A stretch of 64,000 nt of DNA from Spartobacteria bacterium (GCA_003169695.1 PNAS01000076.1:21889-85888); one strand, 5' to 3'. Shown: positions 34,368 to 44,189, counted from the first letter of the stretch. Made by a program: numbers and translations. Notes: a model not told the origin generated them from the sequence alone.

Positions 34368-35879
34368 CTAACCTGGTTCACGCCAGCTGTGCCATCCCTC
34401 GGTGAGTTCCAACCAAATCCATTTGGCCATTGCCTTAACCAGCAATCCGACGTCGGTCGCTTTCAGGGTGAAGCCGGGAATGAGGCAGCGCCGGCCCCGA
34501 TTTCTCTTCCCGATCGTCCCTAGACGCCGGCGACGGCGGGCAATCTGGGCGAACCGGCGATTGTAAGCGCGGATCAAATAAAAGAACGGGCGGGAGGCCC
34601 AGTCCGAGAAGGGCGGCACGAGCAGCGCTCTTATTCCCATTTTGAAAGGTTGTGAGGCAATACCCAGGTAGTAGAAGCCGAGATCTAAAGTGAAGGCGAT
34701 ACTCATCAAATCGAACTCGCCCATGTATTCATATTTGTCTTTGTAGACTGCCTCGAACCAGCGTCGGTGGCTGTTGGCGAAATCACGGTTGTGGCGCTCG
34801 ACCCGTTCCTGCATCGGTTCACCGCGCCGTTGTGCTGCGATCAGTTCCGCGGCGCTGGTGGCCGTGAACGAAATCCAGTCCATCCCCGGACTGTAGAAGG
34901 GGTCCATGAACGCGGCGGCGTCACCCACAAGGACAAAGCCATCGCCGGCAAAGGTAGTGCTGTAGTAGGCGAGATTCTTTCGCCAGTGGAGGTCGGCGGC
35001 GTCGAACTCCGCGTCAGCGAGCATCTCGCGCCCGACTGGGTGTTCCATCAGGAAAGCTTTCAACCGATCGCCGATCCCACGGTCATCCTGCGGCCACTCA
35101 ACCAGCCGTTGATCGAAGACGACGCCGACACTCACGTCGCCGCCCTTCAGCGGGATCCACCAGCTCCACCAGCCGTCGCCGATGACGTGGTTGGTAGCCG
35201 TGCCTCGAATGCTGTAAACCGCCGAGGCCCATTTTGGGAATTTCTCGGCAAGCTCCCGTCCATCCCAATCCTTCACCCCTTTCCAACGCGACCAGGCGGC
35301 CGCGGTGGGATGGGCGGTGTTAGATTTCCACCAACCCTCTTTGCGCGCCAATAACGCGCCCACGCCGGAAGCATCGACGACCCAGCGCGCACGGATTGTT
35401 TTCGATCCTTCCCCATTCTTAAGGGTGATTGTCTGGTCCTGGCCGGACGAAAGCTGCACGTTCATCACACTCGCGGGGCGCAGCAGATCGGCGCCGGCCG
35501 CACAAGCCCGGCGGAGCACTTCCTCGTCGAACGTAGCCCGGTCGAGTTGGTACGAGGGCAGCCGGACTTGGTATTGTCCGCCGAGCTCGCTCGCTTCCTC
35601 AAGGTTTTTCACTTCGTCGCTAGTAAACCAGAATCGAAGTCCCTGTTTCACGAGATGGTGCTCGTTCAGATACTGAGTCAGGCCCAGGATGCGCCCCATG
35701 AAGTATGCGCTCACTTCAACGGTCGCCTCCCCAACCCGCCGCGTGAGTTGCGCCGATTTTTCCACGATCAAGACGCGAACTCCGGGATTTTGCCGGAGCA
35801 GCAGCGTGGCGGTGGCTGCTCCGGAAAGAGCTCCACCGACAATCACCACGTCGTAAGAGCGTTCGTCGTCAATCGTCAT
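34368..35879 (-). CDS. Flavin-dependent halogenase-like monooxygenase
   Basis: 503 residues from ATG 35879 (MTIDDERSYDVVIVGGALSG). The dinucleotide fold opens with VVIVGGALSGAATATLLL; WWSWWIPLKGGDVSVG carries the WxWxIP motif characteristic of flavin-dependent halogenases, and FVLVGDAAAFMDPFYSPGMD is the FAD-binding GD segment. These enzymes use FADH2 and O2 to make HOCl for chlorinating aromatic substrates; some relatives are geranylgeranyl reductase-like oxidases. No flavin reductase or biosynthetic neighbours are seen, so substrate and activity are open. Upstream in-frame residues to 36122 look non-coding. Confidence 0.8.
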   Translation of the reverse strand: MTIDDERSYDVVIVGGALSGAATATLLLRQNPGVRVLIVEKSAQLTRRVGEATVEVSAYFMGRILGLTQYLNEHHLVKQGLRFWFTSDEVKNLEEASELGGQYQVRLPSYQLDRATFDEEVLRRACAAGADLLRPASVMNVQLSSGQDQTITLKNGEGSKTIRARWVVDASGVGALLARKEGWWKSNTAHPTAAAWSRWKGVKDWDGRELAEKFPKWASAVYSIRGTATNHVIGDGWWSWWIPLKGGDVSVGVVFDQRLVEWPQDDRGIGDRLKAFLMEHPVGREMLADAEFDAADLHWRKNLAYYSTTFAGDGFVLVGDAAAFMDPFYSPGMDWISFTATSAAELIAAQRRGEPMQERVERHNRDFANSHRRWFEAVYKDKYEYMGEFDLMSIAFTLDLGFYYLGIASQPFKMGIRALLVPPFSDWASRPFFYLIRAYNRRFAQIARRRRRLGTIGKRNRGRRCLIPGFTLKATDVGLLVKAMAKWIWLELTEGWHSWREPG

Positions 35880-36027
35880 GGAAGTCTTTTCTGACGCTCC
35901 TTTGGGCTCGCTGCAAATGCAATCGCGTGGTGCGGGCTTATTAGCCGCGGCCGCGGCGACCGTTACGGAATAAGATCGGCGGGTCGCCGCAGCATCTGAT
36001 TCCGGCAGTCCGGCCGCCAGCGTCCGA

Positions 36028-36414
36028 CTACACTCGTACGTTTTCGAGATGCAAATGCGCCTCACGAAGTTCCAGACTGCGTGCGCGCAGGGCGTCTTCC
36101 AACGTCGCGCGTTGCGGATCAAGCTGGATGTGGAGACGCCGCATCTCTAGGAGATGGGCGATGCCGGAGAAGAACTTCCAGGTGGTCGAGGGACTTGAGC
36201 AAAGAATCGGTCGCACCTCCGCCAAGCGCCGCGCGCTTGGTTTCCTCGTTCGCATCGGCGGTCAGCACAATGACCGGTAGAAAGACTTCATCGCCGGCGG
36301 AGCGAAGGGAGTGGAGGATCGCAAACCCATCCACGGGCGGCATCGTCAAATCGAGCGGAATCAAGTCCGGAGCGCGACATTGATAGGCTCGTCATCGATG
36401 ATGAGAATTTTCAT
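36028..36414 (-). pseudogene. Decayed response regulator
   Basis: It opens at ATG 36414 with MKILIIDDEPINVALR, then stops; the frame then resumes as IPLDLTMPPVDGFAILHSL, PVIVLTADANEETKRAAL and ATDSLLKSLDHLEVLL, then shifts to IAHLLEMRRLHIQLDPQ and ends at 36028. An intact REC domain would have about 35 residues between the DDE and the Asp motif; here about 25 are missing, so there is a deletion plus two frameshifts. It lies directly downstream of the hybrid kinase gene (36499-39063), which has its own REC, so the two were probably once a pair. Confidence 0.75.
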
Positions 36415-36498
36415 CTTGCCGAACGTCCTTGTCTCGCCGTGCCAGCCGTTCTGCATTCTGGCATTCTGGTGTTCGAGGAGCTTGCCATTGTTTCGCTC

Positions 36499-39063
36499 CT
36501 AGGCTGCGACCGAATCTTCCGCCCGCCGCGGAGCACATATTTCGTCTATGACGCGGAAGAACTCCCGCATATCGAGCGGCTTGGTGAGGTAAGCACGAGC
36601 GCCTGCCGCCATAAGCCGCTTTCTCTGACGCGACGTAGCGTCAGCGCTGATGATTACGACCGGGATCTCGCGCGTGGCGTCGTGACGCTGCAAGCGCGAG
36701 AGGACTTCCCAGCCGGGTAAATCGGGCAGGTGCAGATCGAGCAGGATGAGATCGGGTGAATGTCGGCGTGCCAGCTCGATTCCCAACTGGCCTTGCATCG
36801 CGGTGATGAGCTGGATGTGAGGCTGCTCGGCCAGCATTTGCTCGATGAGCGTGAGGTTGGAGAGGTTATCCTCTAGGTAGAGGATGGTGAGCTTTTCCGC
36901 GCCTGATCCGTTGGGAGACGGAGATGCGTTGCGTTTCGCCGAGGCCACTCGCTCGAGCGGAGAATCGGCGCAAGCCAGCTCCACCCAGAAGGTGCTACCC
37001 TGCCCGAGAGTGCTGTTGACTCCGATAGACCCTTGCATTGCCTGCATGAGACGCTGACAAAGCGCCAGCCCAAGGCCTGTCCCTTCCACTGGGGTCTGCT
37101 CCGCGCCCAGGCGATCGAAAGGGGTAAACAACCGGACCAGTTTTTCTGACGAAATGCCAGCTCCGGTATCGCTGACGACGATGCGCATGGCACCGCTTCC
37201 GGTCGCGCTGGAAGAAACCCTAACTTTGCCGTCAAGCGGCGAATACTTAATGGCGTTTGTCAGCAAGTTTAGCAGCACCTGTTTAAACCGCTGCCGATCG
37301 GCCATGACATAACAGCTTTGATCCAGAGGAGCCGGCGTTAGCAGCTCGGTGCCACGCTCTGCGGCGAGCGGGCGCATGAGGCTCAGCGCTTCTTCCAAAG
37401 CCTCCGCTACGCGGACCGGCTCTAGGGACAATCGTAAATTACCGGTTTCGACGCGGCTGATATCGAGCACCTCGTTAATGAGATTAAGCAGGTGACGACC
37501 GGCACTGATGATATGACCGACACGAGTGCGCTGGGTCTCCGTCGGATTCTGTCTCTCGAGGAGTTGACCAAATCCAAGAATCGCGTTCAGCGGCGTCCGC
37601 AACTCATGGCTTATGCGGGAAAGAAATTCGCTCTTGGCATGATTGGCGCGGTCCGCCTCATCCTTCGCCTCGCGGAGAGCCTTCTCGATCCGGGCGCGGT
37701 CGGTTACATCGTGCGCCACACAGAACATGATCTTGTCCGTCTCCGACCACGACGCTGACCAAAGCACGTCGATCAACGTTCCATCCTTCCGCGTGTAACG
37801 ATTAACGAAGTCCGTGATCTTTCCGTCCAGTCGCAGGACTTCCAAGACCTGATTAGTCATCGCTTTGTCTTCGGGCCAAACGAGGTCGATGTGGAAACGC
37901 CCAAGTAGTTCGGCCGAGGTATAGCCCCACAATTGCTCGCAAGCTGCGCTGACGCTAACAAAGCGGCCCCATTCATCCATCGTGCAAATCACGTCCTGAG
38001 AGTTATCCATGATAAGTTGGTTGGCGTGGTGAGCGGCTTCCAGCTCGCGTTTGCTTTCGCACAACGCCTTCTCAGCCAGCTTCCGCTCGGAAATGTCTTC
38101 CACCATGATCAGGAAGTTGCGCGGGTGGCCGTCTACGTCTCGCATGAGGCAAGCTGTGCGGGTCATCCAGAGAACTTCGCCATTCTTTCGGATATACCGT
38201 CGCTCCACCGAAGAGCGCGGGCCTCCGGTCAGCAACTCTTCCGCATTTTGCTTCCCCTGCGGGATATCGTCCTCGCACGTGATGTCCATAGTGGTGCGTT
38301 GCGTAAGGTCGCTCTCCGAATATCCCACCATCTGGCAGAGCGTCGTGTTTACCCGGTTGAAGCTTTCGTCGAGGCCTACCACAGCCATTCCAATGGGCGC
38401 TTCCTCGAAGATCTGGCGGAAGCCCTGCTCACTCGCCTCGAGGGCGGCAGTCCGGTTCGCGATCGAACGCATCTCACGAATGCTGCGGAGGCATGAAATG
38501 ACGAGAAAAACATCTTCGAAAATGACCCAGCCGGCGTGCTCGATGGATCGAAGCGGGCTGGCTGCGAGCACGCCGTAGACGGAATAGGGCAAGTAAATTC
38601 CGCGCACGAAATGGTCGAGCGCCACGACGATGGTCGCGGGAATGAGCACTCGCCAATCGCGGTAGAAGGAGAGAATGACGAGCGAGCCGAAGACATGGAA
38701 ATGCGTTTCGATTCGTCCGCCCGTCAGCGCGATCAACAAAGCCGACATGAGCATTTGGGCGACGGAAATAACGTAGCGGGTCACCGCGGCGCCGGGCCAA
38801 ATGCGCGTCAGCCAAATGGGAAAGATACTTATGGCGCCGCCCAAAAAGATGGCTGCCCAGACATGAATGTGGATCTGGCTCGATTGGCCCGCCCACGTCA
38901 AAGGCGCGACAAAAAACGCTATGAGAATTCCAGCAAGCCATTGGAAGAACATCACCTTCGCGAACAAACGATCCGTGCTTCGCAAGATTTCCTGCCGATG
39001 TTGCTCGAAGAGCTCATCGGCGCGCTCAACAGAATAGTTGCCGCCGCTGGCGCCGAGACTCAT
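36499..39063 (-). CDS. Hybrid histidine kinase with membrane sensor and PAS domains
   Basis: 854 residues from ATG 39063, whose ATGA overlaps the stop of the upstream thioredoxin-fold gene (MFEM start at 39072 is the alternative). N terminus: about six membrane segments (60-195). Then PAS (about 220-335: QIFEEAPIGMAVVGLDES), a second PAS (about 355-470), HisKA with SHELRTPLNAILGFGQLLE, HATPase (NAIKYSPLDGKVR, GTGLGLALCQRLMQAMQG) and a C-terminal REC with YLEDNLSN and LILLDLHLPDLPGW. Phosphotransfer inside the hybrid is expected. The companion regulator gene downstream is broken. Confidence 0.92.
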   Translation of the reverse strand: MSLGASGGNYSVERADELFEQHRQEILRSTDRLFAKVMFFQWLAGILIAFFVAPLTWAGQSSQIHIHVWAAIFLGGAISIFPIWLTRIWPGAAVTRYVISVAQMLMSALLIALTGGRIETHFHVFGSLVILSFYRDWRVLIPATIVVALDHFVRGIYLPYSVYGVLAASPLRSIEHAGWVIFEDVFLVISCLRSIREMRSIANRTAALEASEQGFRQIFEEAPIGMAVVGLDESFNRVNTTLCQMVGYSESDLTQRTTMDITCEDDIPQGKQNAEELLTGGPRSSVERRYIRKNGEVLWMTRTACLMRDVDGHPRNFLIMVEDISERKLAEKALCESKRELEAAHHANQLIMDNSQDVICTMDEWGRFVSVSAACEQLWGYTSAELLGRFHIDLVWPEDKAMTNQVLEVLRLDGKITDFVNRYTRKDGTLIDVLWSASWSETDKIMFCVAHDVTDRARIEKALREAKDEADRANHAKSEFLSRISHELRTPLNAILGFGQLLERQNPTETQRTRVGHIISAGRHLLNLINEVLDISRVETGNLRLSLEPVRVAEALEEALSLMRPLAAERGTELLTPAPLDQSCYVMADRQRFKQVLLNLLTNAIKYSPLDGKVRVSSSATGSGAMRIVVSDTGAGISSEKLVRLFTPFDRLGAEQTPVEGTGLGLALCQRLMQAMQGSIGVNSTLGQGSTFWVELACADSPLERVASAKRNASPSPNGSGAEKLTILYLEDNLSNLTLIEQMLAEQPHIQLITAMQGQLGIELARRHSPDLILLDLHLPDLPGWEVLSRLQRHDATREIPVVIISADATSRQRKRLMAAGARAYLTKPLDMREFFRVIDEICAPRRAEDSVAA

Positions 39064-39686
39064 TTCAAACATAGCGCCGTCGGCCCCGTTTCGTTGCGGT
39101 TAGCCAGCGCGCAGCCGAAGACCAGCGTCTGAGTTCGTGCCGGCGTCTGGTTGTTCACGAGGGCAACAATCGCGCTCTCCCCGGCATTATCCCCGGCGTG
39201 CCCTCGTGATGCGGTGATCCCGCCACTAAAGAGCAAACGTCCATCCACGCTAAACAAGAGCGTGTGACCGGATGTTTCCGCGCCAAAGCGGCGGGCTTTC
39301 ACACCATCGAGATCAAAAACCACTTTTACGCCTGGAATTGCATCCGCACTGCGCCGAAGACTTGTGTCGTCCCAATCGCGGCCGGCCCCCTTCGGTTTAA
39401 TGAAGAGAACGTAAGCCGCTACTCTCCCTTGAAGTCGCGCCATGATTTGCGCCAGCTCACCGACACTGGCGGCTGTGCATGGGCAATGTGGATGTGCCAG
39501 CATCACCAATGTCGGACGGTCAGTTGCCCGTTCGATTTGCGCGGCCGGCCAGGCCTGAGAGAGCGCGCCGACGCGTCCGGGCGTATTCTCATAATGGAAC
39601 AAGATGCGCATGCCAAACACCACCGTCGCGATCCACGTGATCGCGAACAGTGACGTTGCTAAAATATGTTTCGTTCGTGGCTGCAA
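39060..39686 (-). CDS. Membrane-anchored thioredoxin-fold protein (RedB-like)
   Basis: 208 residues from TTG 39686. An N-terminal membrane segment (ATSLFAITWIATVVFG) is followed by a thioredoxin-like strand PTLVMLAHPHCPCTAASVGEL, where HPHCPCT replaces the usual CxxC with C-x-C, then VAAYVLFIKPKGAGRDWDD and a final GHTLLFSVDGRLLFSGGITA. This resembles the RedB-type proteins of Planctomycetes and Verrucomicrobia. It overlaps the hybrid-kinase gene by 4 bases, so the two are translated together; a redox link to the sensor is inferred. Confidence 0.72.
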   Translation of the reverse strand: MQPRTKHILATSLFAITWIATVVFGMRILFHYENTPGRVGALSQAWPAAQIERATDRPTLVMLAHPHCPCTAASVGELAQIMARLQGRVAAYVLFIKPKGAGRDWDDTSLRRSADAIPGVKVVFDLDGVKARRFGAETSGHTLLFSVDGRLLFSGGITASRGHAGDNAGESAIVALVNNQTPARTQTLVFGCALANRNETGPTALCLK

Positions 39687-39844
39687 GAAGCTCCCGCGCT
39701 CCTGCTAAGCAAAGCGCATTCCACTGCGACGATAATTACCGGTCCTCTTTCCCCCGAACCGCGCGAGGATCATCTCAAGCTTCCGCGGCCTTCCACATGA
39801 CCTTTTACTGGCCGATTGCCGGGTGTTTGTGATAACTTACCGCA
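39687..39844. promoter_or_regulatory. Divergent promoter region
   Basis: 158 bases separate the minus-strand RedB-like/hybrid kinase unit from a plus-strand secreted protein. Both must start here. The middle (39720-39760) has moderately AT-rich bases but no clear boxes. Confidence 0.35.
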
Positions 39845-40444
39845 ATGATGCGTTTGCTCGCATTCCCGCTCAGCATTTTTGTGGCGGCATCTTTGCTCGG
39901 GGAGGATGAGTTGCCCAAAGATCCTGGGGAATCGCTCGACATCGAACCGCCTTTGTTGATCCAGGAAATTCCGAGCCAGGGGCCGGTGCAGTCGACACCG
40001 GGAGTTGCCCCCGAACTCGATCCGGCACGCATCCAGATCACGCTGGAGAAAGCAAAGAAGAGCGCTGCGGCCGGGGAACGCCTCTACCGGAGTGGCGTGA
40101 TCGCGAAAGTGGAAGCGGAGAATCGCGGCTTGAAAGTTATCCGGCTGGAAGCGGACCTTGCGAATGCCCAGCTGGAAGTTGCAAAACAAAATGTCGCGTC
40201 GCAGCAAAGCCTATTCGATGCAGCGGAAATTCCGCAAAGCGAACTGGATCTCGCCAAGTCCGCGTTGATCGCCGCTACGAATGAAGCTGGTTCGGCTGCG
40301 GCGCAGCTGGAGAAAGCTGAGCTCGAGGCCGCACTTTTGAATTTGCGCCGACAGAAGAAACTTCTGGCTGTCGGAAGCGGAAGAAAATCCGAGGTCAGTC
40401 GCGCGGAGGAAAAAGTTGCCGCGCTCCAGCAGCAGAAGGATTGA
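39845..40444 (+). CDS. Secreted coiled-coil protein, TolC/HlyD-like helices
   Basis: 199 residues with a signal peptide (MMRLLAFPLSIFVAASLLGE). The rest is helical: SGVIAKVEAENRGLKVIRLEADLANAQLEVA and SELDLAKSALIAATNEAGSA. The heptad pattern and the 'YRSGVIAKVEAENR' start recall the hairpin arms of efflux adaptor or TolC proteins. No beta barrel or lipoyl domain is present, so it may be a fragment or a stand-alone periplasmic coiled coil. Confidence 0.6.
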   Translation: MMRLLAFPLSIFVAASLLGEDELPKDPGESLDIEPPLLIQEIPSQGPVQSTPGVAPELDPARIQITLEKAKKSAAAGERLYRSGVIAKVEAENRGLKVIRLEADLANAQLEVAKQNVASQQSLFDAAEIPQSELDLAKSALIAATNEAGSAAAQLEKAELEAALLNLRRQKKLLAVGSGRKSEVSRAEEKVAALQQQKD

Positions 40445-40594
40445 TGAGCTGCGAGCTTGCGGTTCGTCTCCACCGCGTCTACGGGAACGAGGCTACAGGG
40501 CTGGGTTCCAGTGCATTGCAACAAACTTGTGCTATACGTTTCGTCGATTTCTTGAGACACCCCTCTGGCATAGCAAACGCTGATTGAAGACCCC

Positions 40595-41119
40595 GTGAAG
40601 ATTCCTGTTCGAAAACTTATTTTTTGCGCCGCGATTTTTGTATTTTCGGCGCCGTTCAGTTTTGCCAGTTCGTTTCCTTCGTCCGGACCAACCACCCCGG
40701 GAAATGAGGCGCGGCTTCGTGGCGAATTGGCGCTGGCGCCAGTAAACGCACCGCTCTCCGTCAAGCGCGCGATCTGGGCGGCAAATCAATTGCACACAAA
40801 ACCCTATCGATACGGCGGCGGCCATCGCTCCTTCAATGACAGCGGCTATGACTGCTCCGGCACTGTTTCGTACGCTTTGGCGGGCGCAGGCCTGGTTAGC
40901 GCCCCGTTGAGCTCGAACGATTTGCGCGCCTACGGTAGTCGCGGACGGGGGAAATGGATCACAGTGTATGCTAGAAACGGTCACGCTTTCGCCGTGATTG
41001 CCGGCCTTCGCCTGGATACTACTTCTTTGCACAATCCCTCCCGCCGTTGGGCGCCTCGCTGGCAAGCCGCCGAGCGTATGCCGTTTGGATTCGAAGTGAG
41101 ACATCCCGCCGGCTTGTAA
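40595..41119 (+). CDS. NlpC/P60 peptidoglycan hydrolase
   Basis: 174 residues from GTG 40595 (V/M-KIPVRKLIFCAAIFVFSAP), with a signal peptide. The catalytic domain has the Cys in DSGYDCSGTVSYAL (about 87), a preceding PYRYGGGHRS, and His in ARNGHAFAVIAGL (about 128). It hydrolyses peptide stems in the periplasm or outside. It is short, with no cell-wall-binding domain. Confidence 0.88.
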   Translation: MKIPVRKLIFCAAIFVFSAPFSFASSFPSSGPTTPGNEARLRGELALAPVNAPLSVKRAIWAANQLHTKPYRYGGGHRSFNDSGYDCSGTVSYALAGAGLVSAPLSSNDLRAYGSRGRGKWITVYARNGHAFAVIAGLRLDTTSLHNPSRRWAPRWQAAERMPFGFEVRHPAGL

Positions 41120-41220
41120 CCGTCTTTTCCCGCCTCTTCCTCTTCCTCGCTCTCTTCTCACCTTTCTAGAGCGAGGAAATTTGTGGCAGTCGTGCATCTC
41201 CGTTCTAAGCTGCTCGACTC

Positions 41221-43329
41221 ATGGCTCATCCCATTTTTCGCTGTGCACTCGTCGCTTTCGCCATGATTTCAGCAGGTATCTCATCAGTCCTCGCGGACGA
41301 GGGAATGTGGCTTTTCAACAATCCACCCCTCCGGCAATTCAAAGAGAAATATCAGTTCGAGCCGACGCCGCAGTGGCTCGAGCATCTGCAGAAATCGAGC
41401 GTCCGGTTCAATTCTGGTGGGAGCGGCTCATTCGTTTCCGCAAACGGCCTCGTCATCACAAACCATCACGTCGGCCTCGATACGCTGCAGAAAATCAGCA
41501 GCGAGAAAAACAATTACGTGCGCGATGGATTCTACGCCAAAACCCAGGCGGAGGAACAACGCGCAACCGATCTCGAGCTCAACGTGCTCGTGTCCATCGA
41601 AGACGTCACGGCGCGCGTGAATGCGGGGTTGAAGCCCGGATTGAACGCGGAGCAATCTGCGGCCGCGCGTCAGAATGCAATCGCGGCGATTGAAAAAGAG
41701 AGCAAAGAAACGACCGGACTGCGTTCGGATGTCGTGACGCTCTACCAGGGTGGCGTGTATCACCTTTATCGTTTCAAACGCTACGACGACGTGCGCATTG
41801 TTTTTGCCCCCGAGCAGCAAATCGCCTTTTATGGCGGCGATCCAGACAACTTCGAATACCCGCGTTTCGACCTCGATGTCTGCATTTTCCGTGCATACGA
41901 AAACGGCCAGCCGGCGAAGGTCGAGCACTTCTTGAAGTGGAATGCGGAAGGACCGCAAGAGGGCGAGCTGACGTTCGTGAGCGGACATCCCGGAAAAACG
42001 GACCGGCAGCTTACCACCGACGAGCTCGCGCATATGCGTGACCACGAGGCGCCGTTCCTCCTCAATATGTTCAATCGGCGCGAAGTTTTTTTTACCGCCT
42101 TCGCCGCGCGCAGTTTCGAGAACGCTCGCCGGGTCCGCGAAGATTTGTTTGGCATTCAAAACAATCGGAAACGCTACGATGGGTATCTGGCCGCACTTCT
42201 CGATCCGGAGATTGATCGATCGCTCAAAGCGCGCGAACAGAAATTGCGCGATGCGATGACGAAGGATGCGAAATGGAAAGGTACGCTCGCCGCTTACGGC
42301 CGCATCAGAAAAGCGCAGGAGGAAACGGCGAACGTTCTGCCGGTTTACAACTATTACGAAACGTTCCGCGGCCGGGCGACGGCGACCTACCGCGCGCCGC
42401 GCGGGTTTTACAGCACGTTCTTCAAATATGCACGGCGGATATTACGCGCCGGTGACGAGCGGCCGAAACCGAACGGCGAGCGTTTTCCGGAATTCCGCGA
42501 TAGCAATCGCGAGTCATTCGAGCTCGATCTCTTTTCGACCGAGCCGGTGTACGAAGACGTCGAGCAGGTCATGCTCACGGATTCGCTCACAGATTTGACC
42601 TCACGTTTCGGTTACAGTGATCCGCTCGTGCAAAAAGTTCTCGCAGGGAAATCGCCGACAGCTCGCGCGCTCGAGGTCGTGACAACGACGAAGTTAAAAG
42701 ATCCCGCCGTCCGCAAACAACTCTACGAAGGTAGCGCTGCAGCCGTCACTGCCGCGCACGATCCGATGATCGAGCTCGCGCGGATCGTTGACGCACCGGC
42801 GCGCGCGGCGCGTAAAGTCTTCGAGACGCAGGAAGAAACCAAACAGCAGGCTTATGGCGAGATTGCGAAAGCGCGATTCGCGATCGAGGGAACGAGCAAC
42901 TATCCAGACGCGACGTTCACGCTGCGGCTGTCATACGGCGTGGTGCGGGGCTATGAGCAGGATGGAAAACAGATTCCGGCCCTGACCAACTTCGCCGGTC
43001 TCTACCAGCGCTCAGCCGAGCACAACAACGAGCCGCCTTTCGATCTACCGCAACGCTGGATCGACAAGAAATCCGCGCTCAATCCGGAAACGAAATATAA
43101 CTTTGTCTCTGACGCCGACATCATCGGCGGCAATAGCGGCAGCCCGGTCGTGAACAAAGCGAACGAATTCGTCGGCATCATTTTCGACGGCAATATTCAA
43201 TCGCTTGTGCTCGATTGCATTTATTCCGACAAACAGGCGCGAGCGGTCTCGGTCGATTCCGCCGCCATCACTGAGGCGTTGCGAAAGGTTTATGACGCGG
43301 GCGCGCTCGCGGACGAGCTTGGGAAGTAG
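41221..43329 (+). CDS. S46 dipeptidyl-peptidase (DPP7/DPP11 type)
   Basis: 702 residues with a signal peptide (CALVAFAMISAGISSVLA). His in LVITNHHVGLDTLQ (about 82), Asp in the FEYPRFDLDVCIFRAYENGQ segment, and Ser in IGGNSGSPVVNKANEFVGI (about 640) make the chymotrypsin-fold triad of the family. It cleaves dipeptides from peptide N termini in the periplasm. The POT transporter at 1.8 kb could import such products, but the genes are far apart. Whether acidic or hydrophobic P1 is preferred is not decidable by eye. Confidence 0.93.
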   Translation: MAHPIFRCALVAFAMISAGISSVLADEGMWLFNNPPLRQFKEKYQFEPTPQWLEHLQKSSVRFNSGGSGSFVSANGLVITNHHVGLDTLQKISSEKNNYVRDGFYAKTQAEEQRATDLELNVLVSIEDVTARVNAGLKPGLNAEQSAAARQNAIAAIEKESKETTGLRSDVVTLYQGGVYHLYRFKRYDDVRIVFAPEQQIAFYGGDPDNFEYPRFDLDVCIFRAYENGQPAKVEHFLKWNAEGPQEGELTFVSGHPGKTDRQLTTDELAHMRDHEAPFLLNMFNRREVFFTAFAARSFENARRVREDLFGIQNNRKRYDGYLAALLDPEIDRSLKAREQKLRDAMTKDAKWKGTLAAYGRIRKAQEETANVLPVYNYYETFRGRATATYRAPRGFYSTFFKYARRILRAGDERPKPNGERFPEFRDSNRESFELDLFSTEPVYEDVEQVMLTDSLTDLTSRFGYSDPLVQKVLAGKSPTARALEVVTTTKLKDPAVRKQLYEGSAAAVTAAHDPMIELARIVDAPARAARKVFETQEETKQQAYGEIAKARFAIEGTSNYPDATFTLRLSYGVVRGYEQDGKQIPALTNFAGLYQRSAEHNNEPPFDLPQRWIDKKSALNPETKYNFVSDADIIGGNSGSPVVNKANEFVGIIFDGNIQSLVLDCIYSDKQARAVSVDSAAITEALRKVYDAGALADELGK

Positions 43330-43415
43330 CAACGCCGCACCCTGGGACGCAACTGTCCGCAGACATGCACGAGTGACAACACAGAACAGCCAGCGCTACT
43401 TTTCGCGCGACTCGT

Positions 43416-44189
43416 TTACAACTGCTTCAGCAGTGTCTTCCAGCGCACCCACGCATCGTCGCGCGCTTTCTTGTTTGCTTCATTTGCAGTCGGCATTTCA
43501 CCTTCGCGCATAAAGCCGTGGCCGGCGCCCTTGTAAATGACCGGTTCATATTTCTTGCCGGCGGTCTTCATTAGCTCTTCCGCCTTCGGAATCGTCGCGT
43601 CCACGCGCGCATCGTTCTCGCCGTAAGAGCCGTAAACCGGACACGGAATATTTGCGACCTGCGACGCTTCATCAGGCGCCGGTCCGTAAAATGAATACGC
43701 CGCTTTCAGTTTCGGATTGAGGTTAGCGTAGCTGAACGCCCACCCTCCGCCCCAGCAAAAACCGCAGACGGCGAGCGAGCCGTTGCTCGCTGGAATTTTC
43801 AGCGCGTAAGTAGAAGTTGCATCGAGATCCGCCTGCACTTGTTCTTTCGGCAACGCCGAGATCGCTTTCCGCGCGCCGTCCAAATCGGAATACGTCTGGC
43901 CGCTGAGCAGATCGGGCGCGATCGCGATCACGCCCGACTCCGCGAGCTGATCGCAGACACCGCGTACCCAATCGGTCAGTCCGAAGATTTCGTGGATGAC
44001 GACAACCACGGGCGCTTTGTCCTTCCGCTCCGGATAAACGACGAATGCTTTGATCGTTCGCTCACCTGACTTGAAGTCGACCCATTCGCCATGCCGTGAA
44101 GATTTTTCCAATCGTGGTTTCGCCCAATCCTGCGCGGGAAGAGTTTGGACGGAGAGAGCAACAGAAACTGCAATCAAGATGCGTTTCAT
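43416..44189 (-). CDS. Dienelactone hydrolase family protein
   Basis: 257 residues from ATG 44189 (MKRILIAVSVALSVQTLPAQ, signal peptide). The nucleophile elbow is VCGFCWGGGWAFSY (Cys), with Asp in YGENDARVD and His in GAGHGFMREG, the Cys-His-Asp triad of dienelactone hydrolases. IHEIFGLTDWVRGVCDQLAE is the family oxyanion region. The signal peptide implies export. True substrate unknown. It is followed 86 bases away by the convergent S46 gene. Confidence 0.9.
   Translation of the reverse strand: MKRILIAVSVALSVQTLPAQDWAKPRLEKSSRHGEWVDFKSGERTIKAFVVYPERKDKAPVVVVIHEIFGLTDWVRGVCDQLAESGVIAIAPDLLSGQTYSDLDGARKAISALPKEQVQADLDATSTYALKIPASNGSLAVCGFCWGGGWAFSYANLNPKLKAAYSFYGPAPDEASQVANIPCPVYGSYGENDARVDATIPKAEELMKTAGKKYEPVIYKGAGHGFMREGEMPTANEANKKARDDAWVRWKTLLKQL

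Noticed and set aside
40445..40594. A riboswitch or small RNA before the NlpC/P60 gene
   Set aside because: No paired elements or conserved motif could be found by eye.
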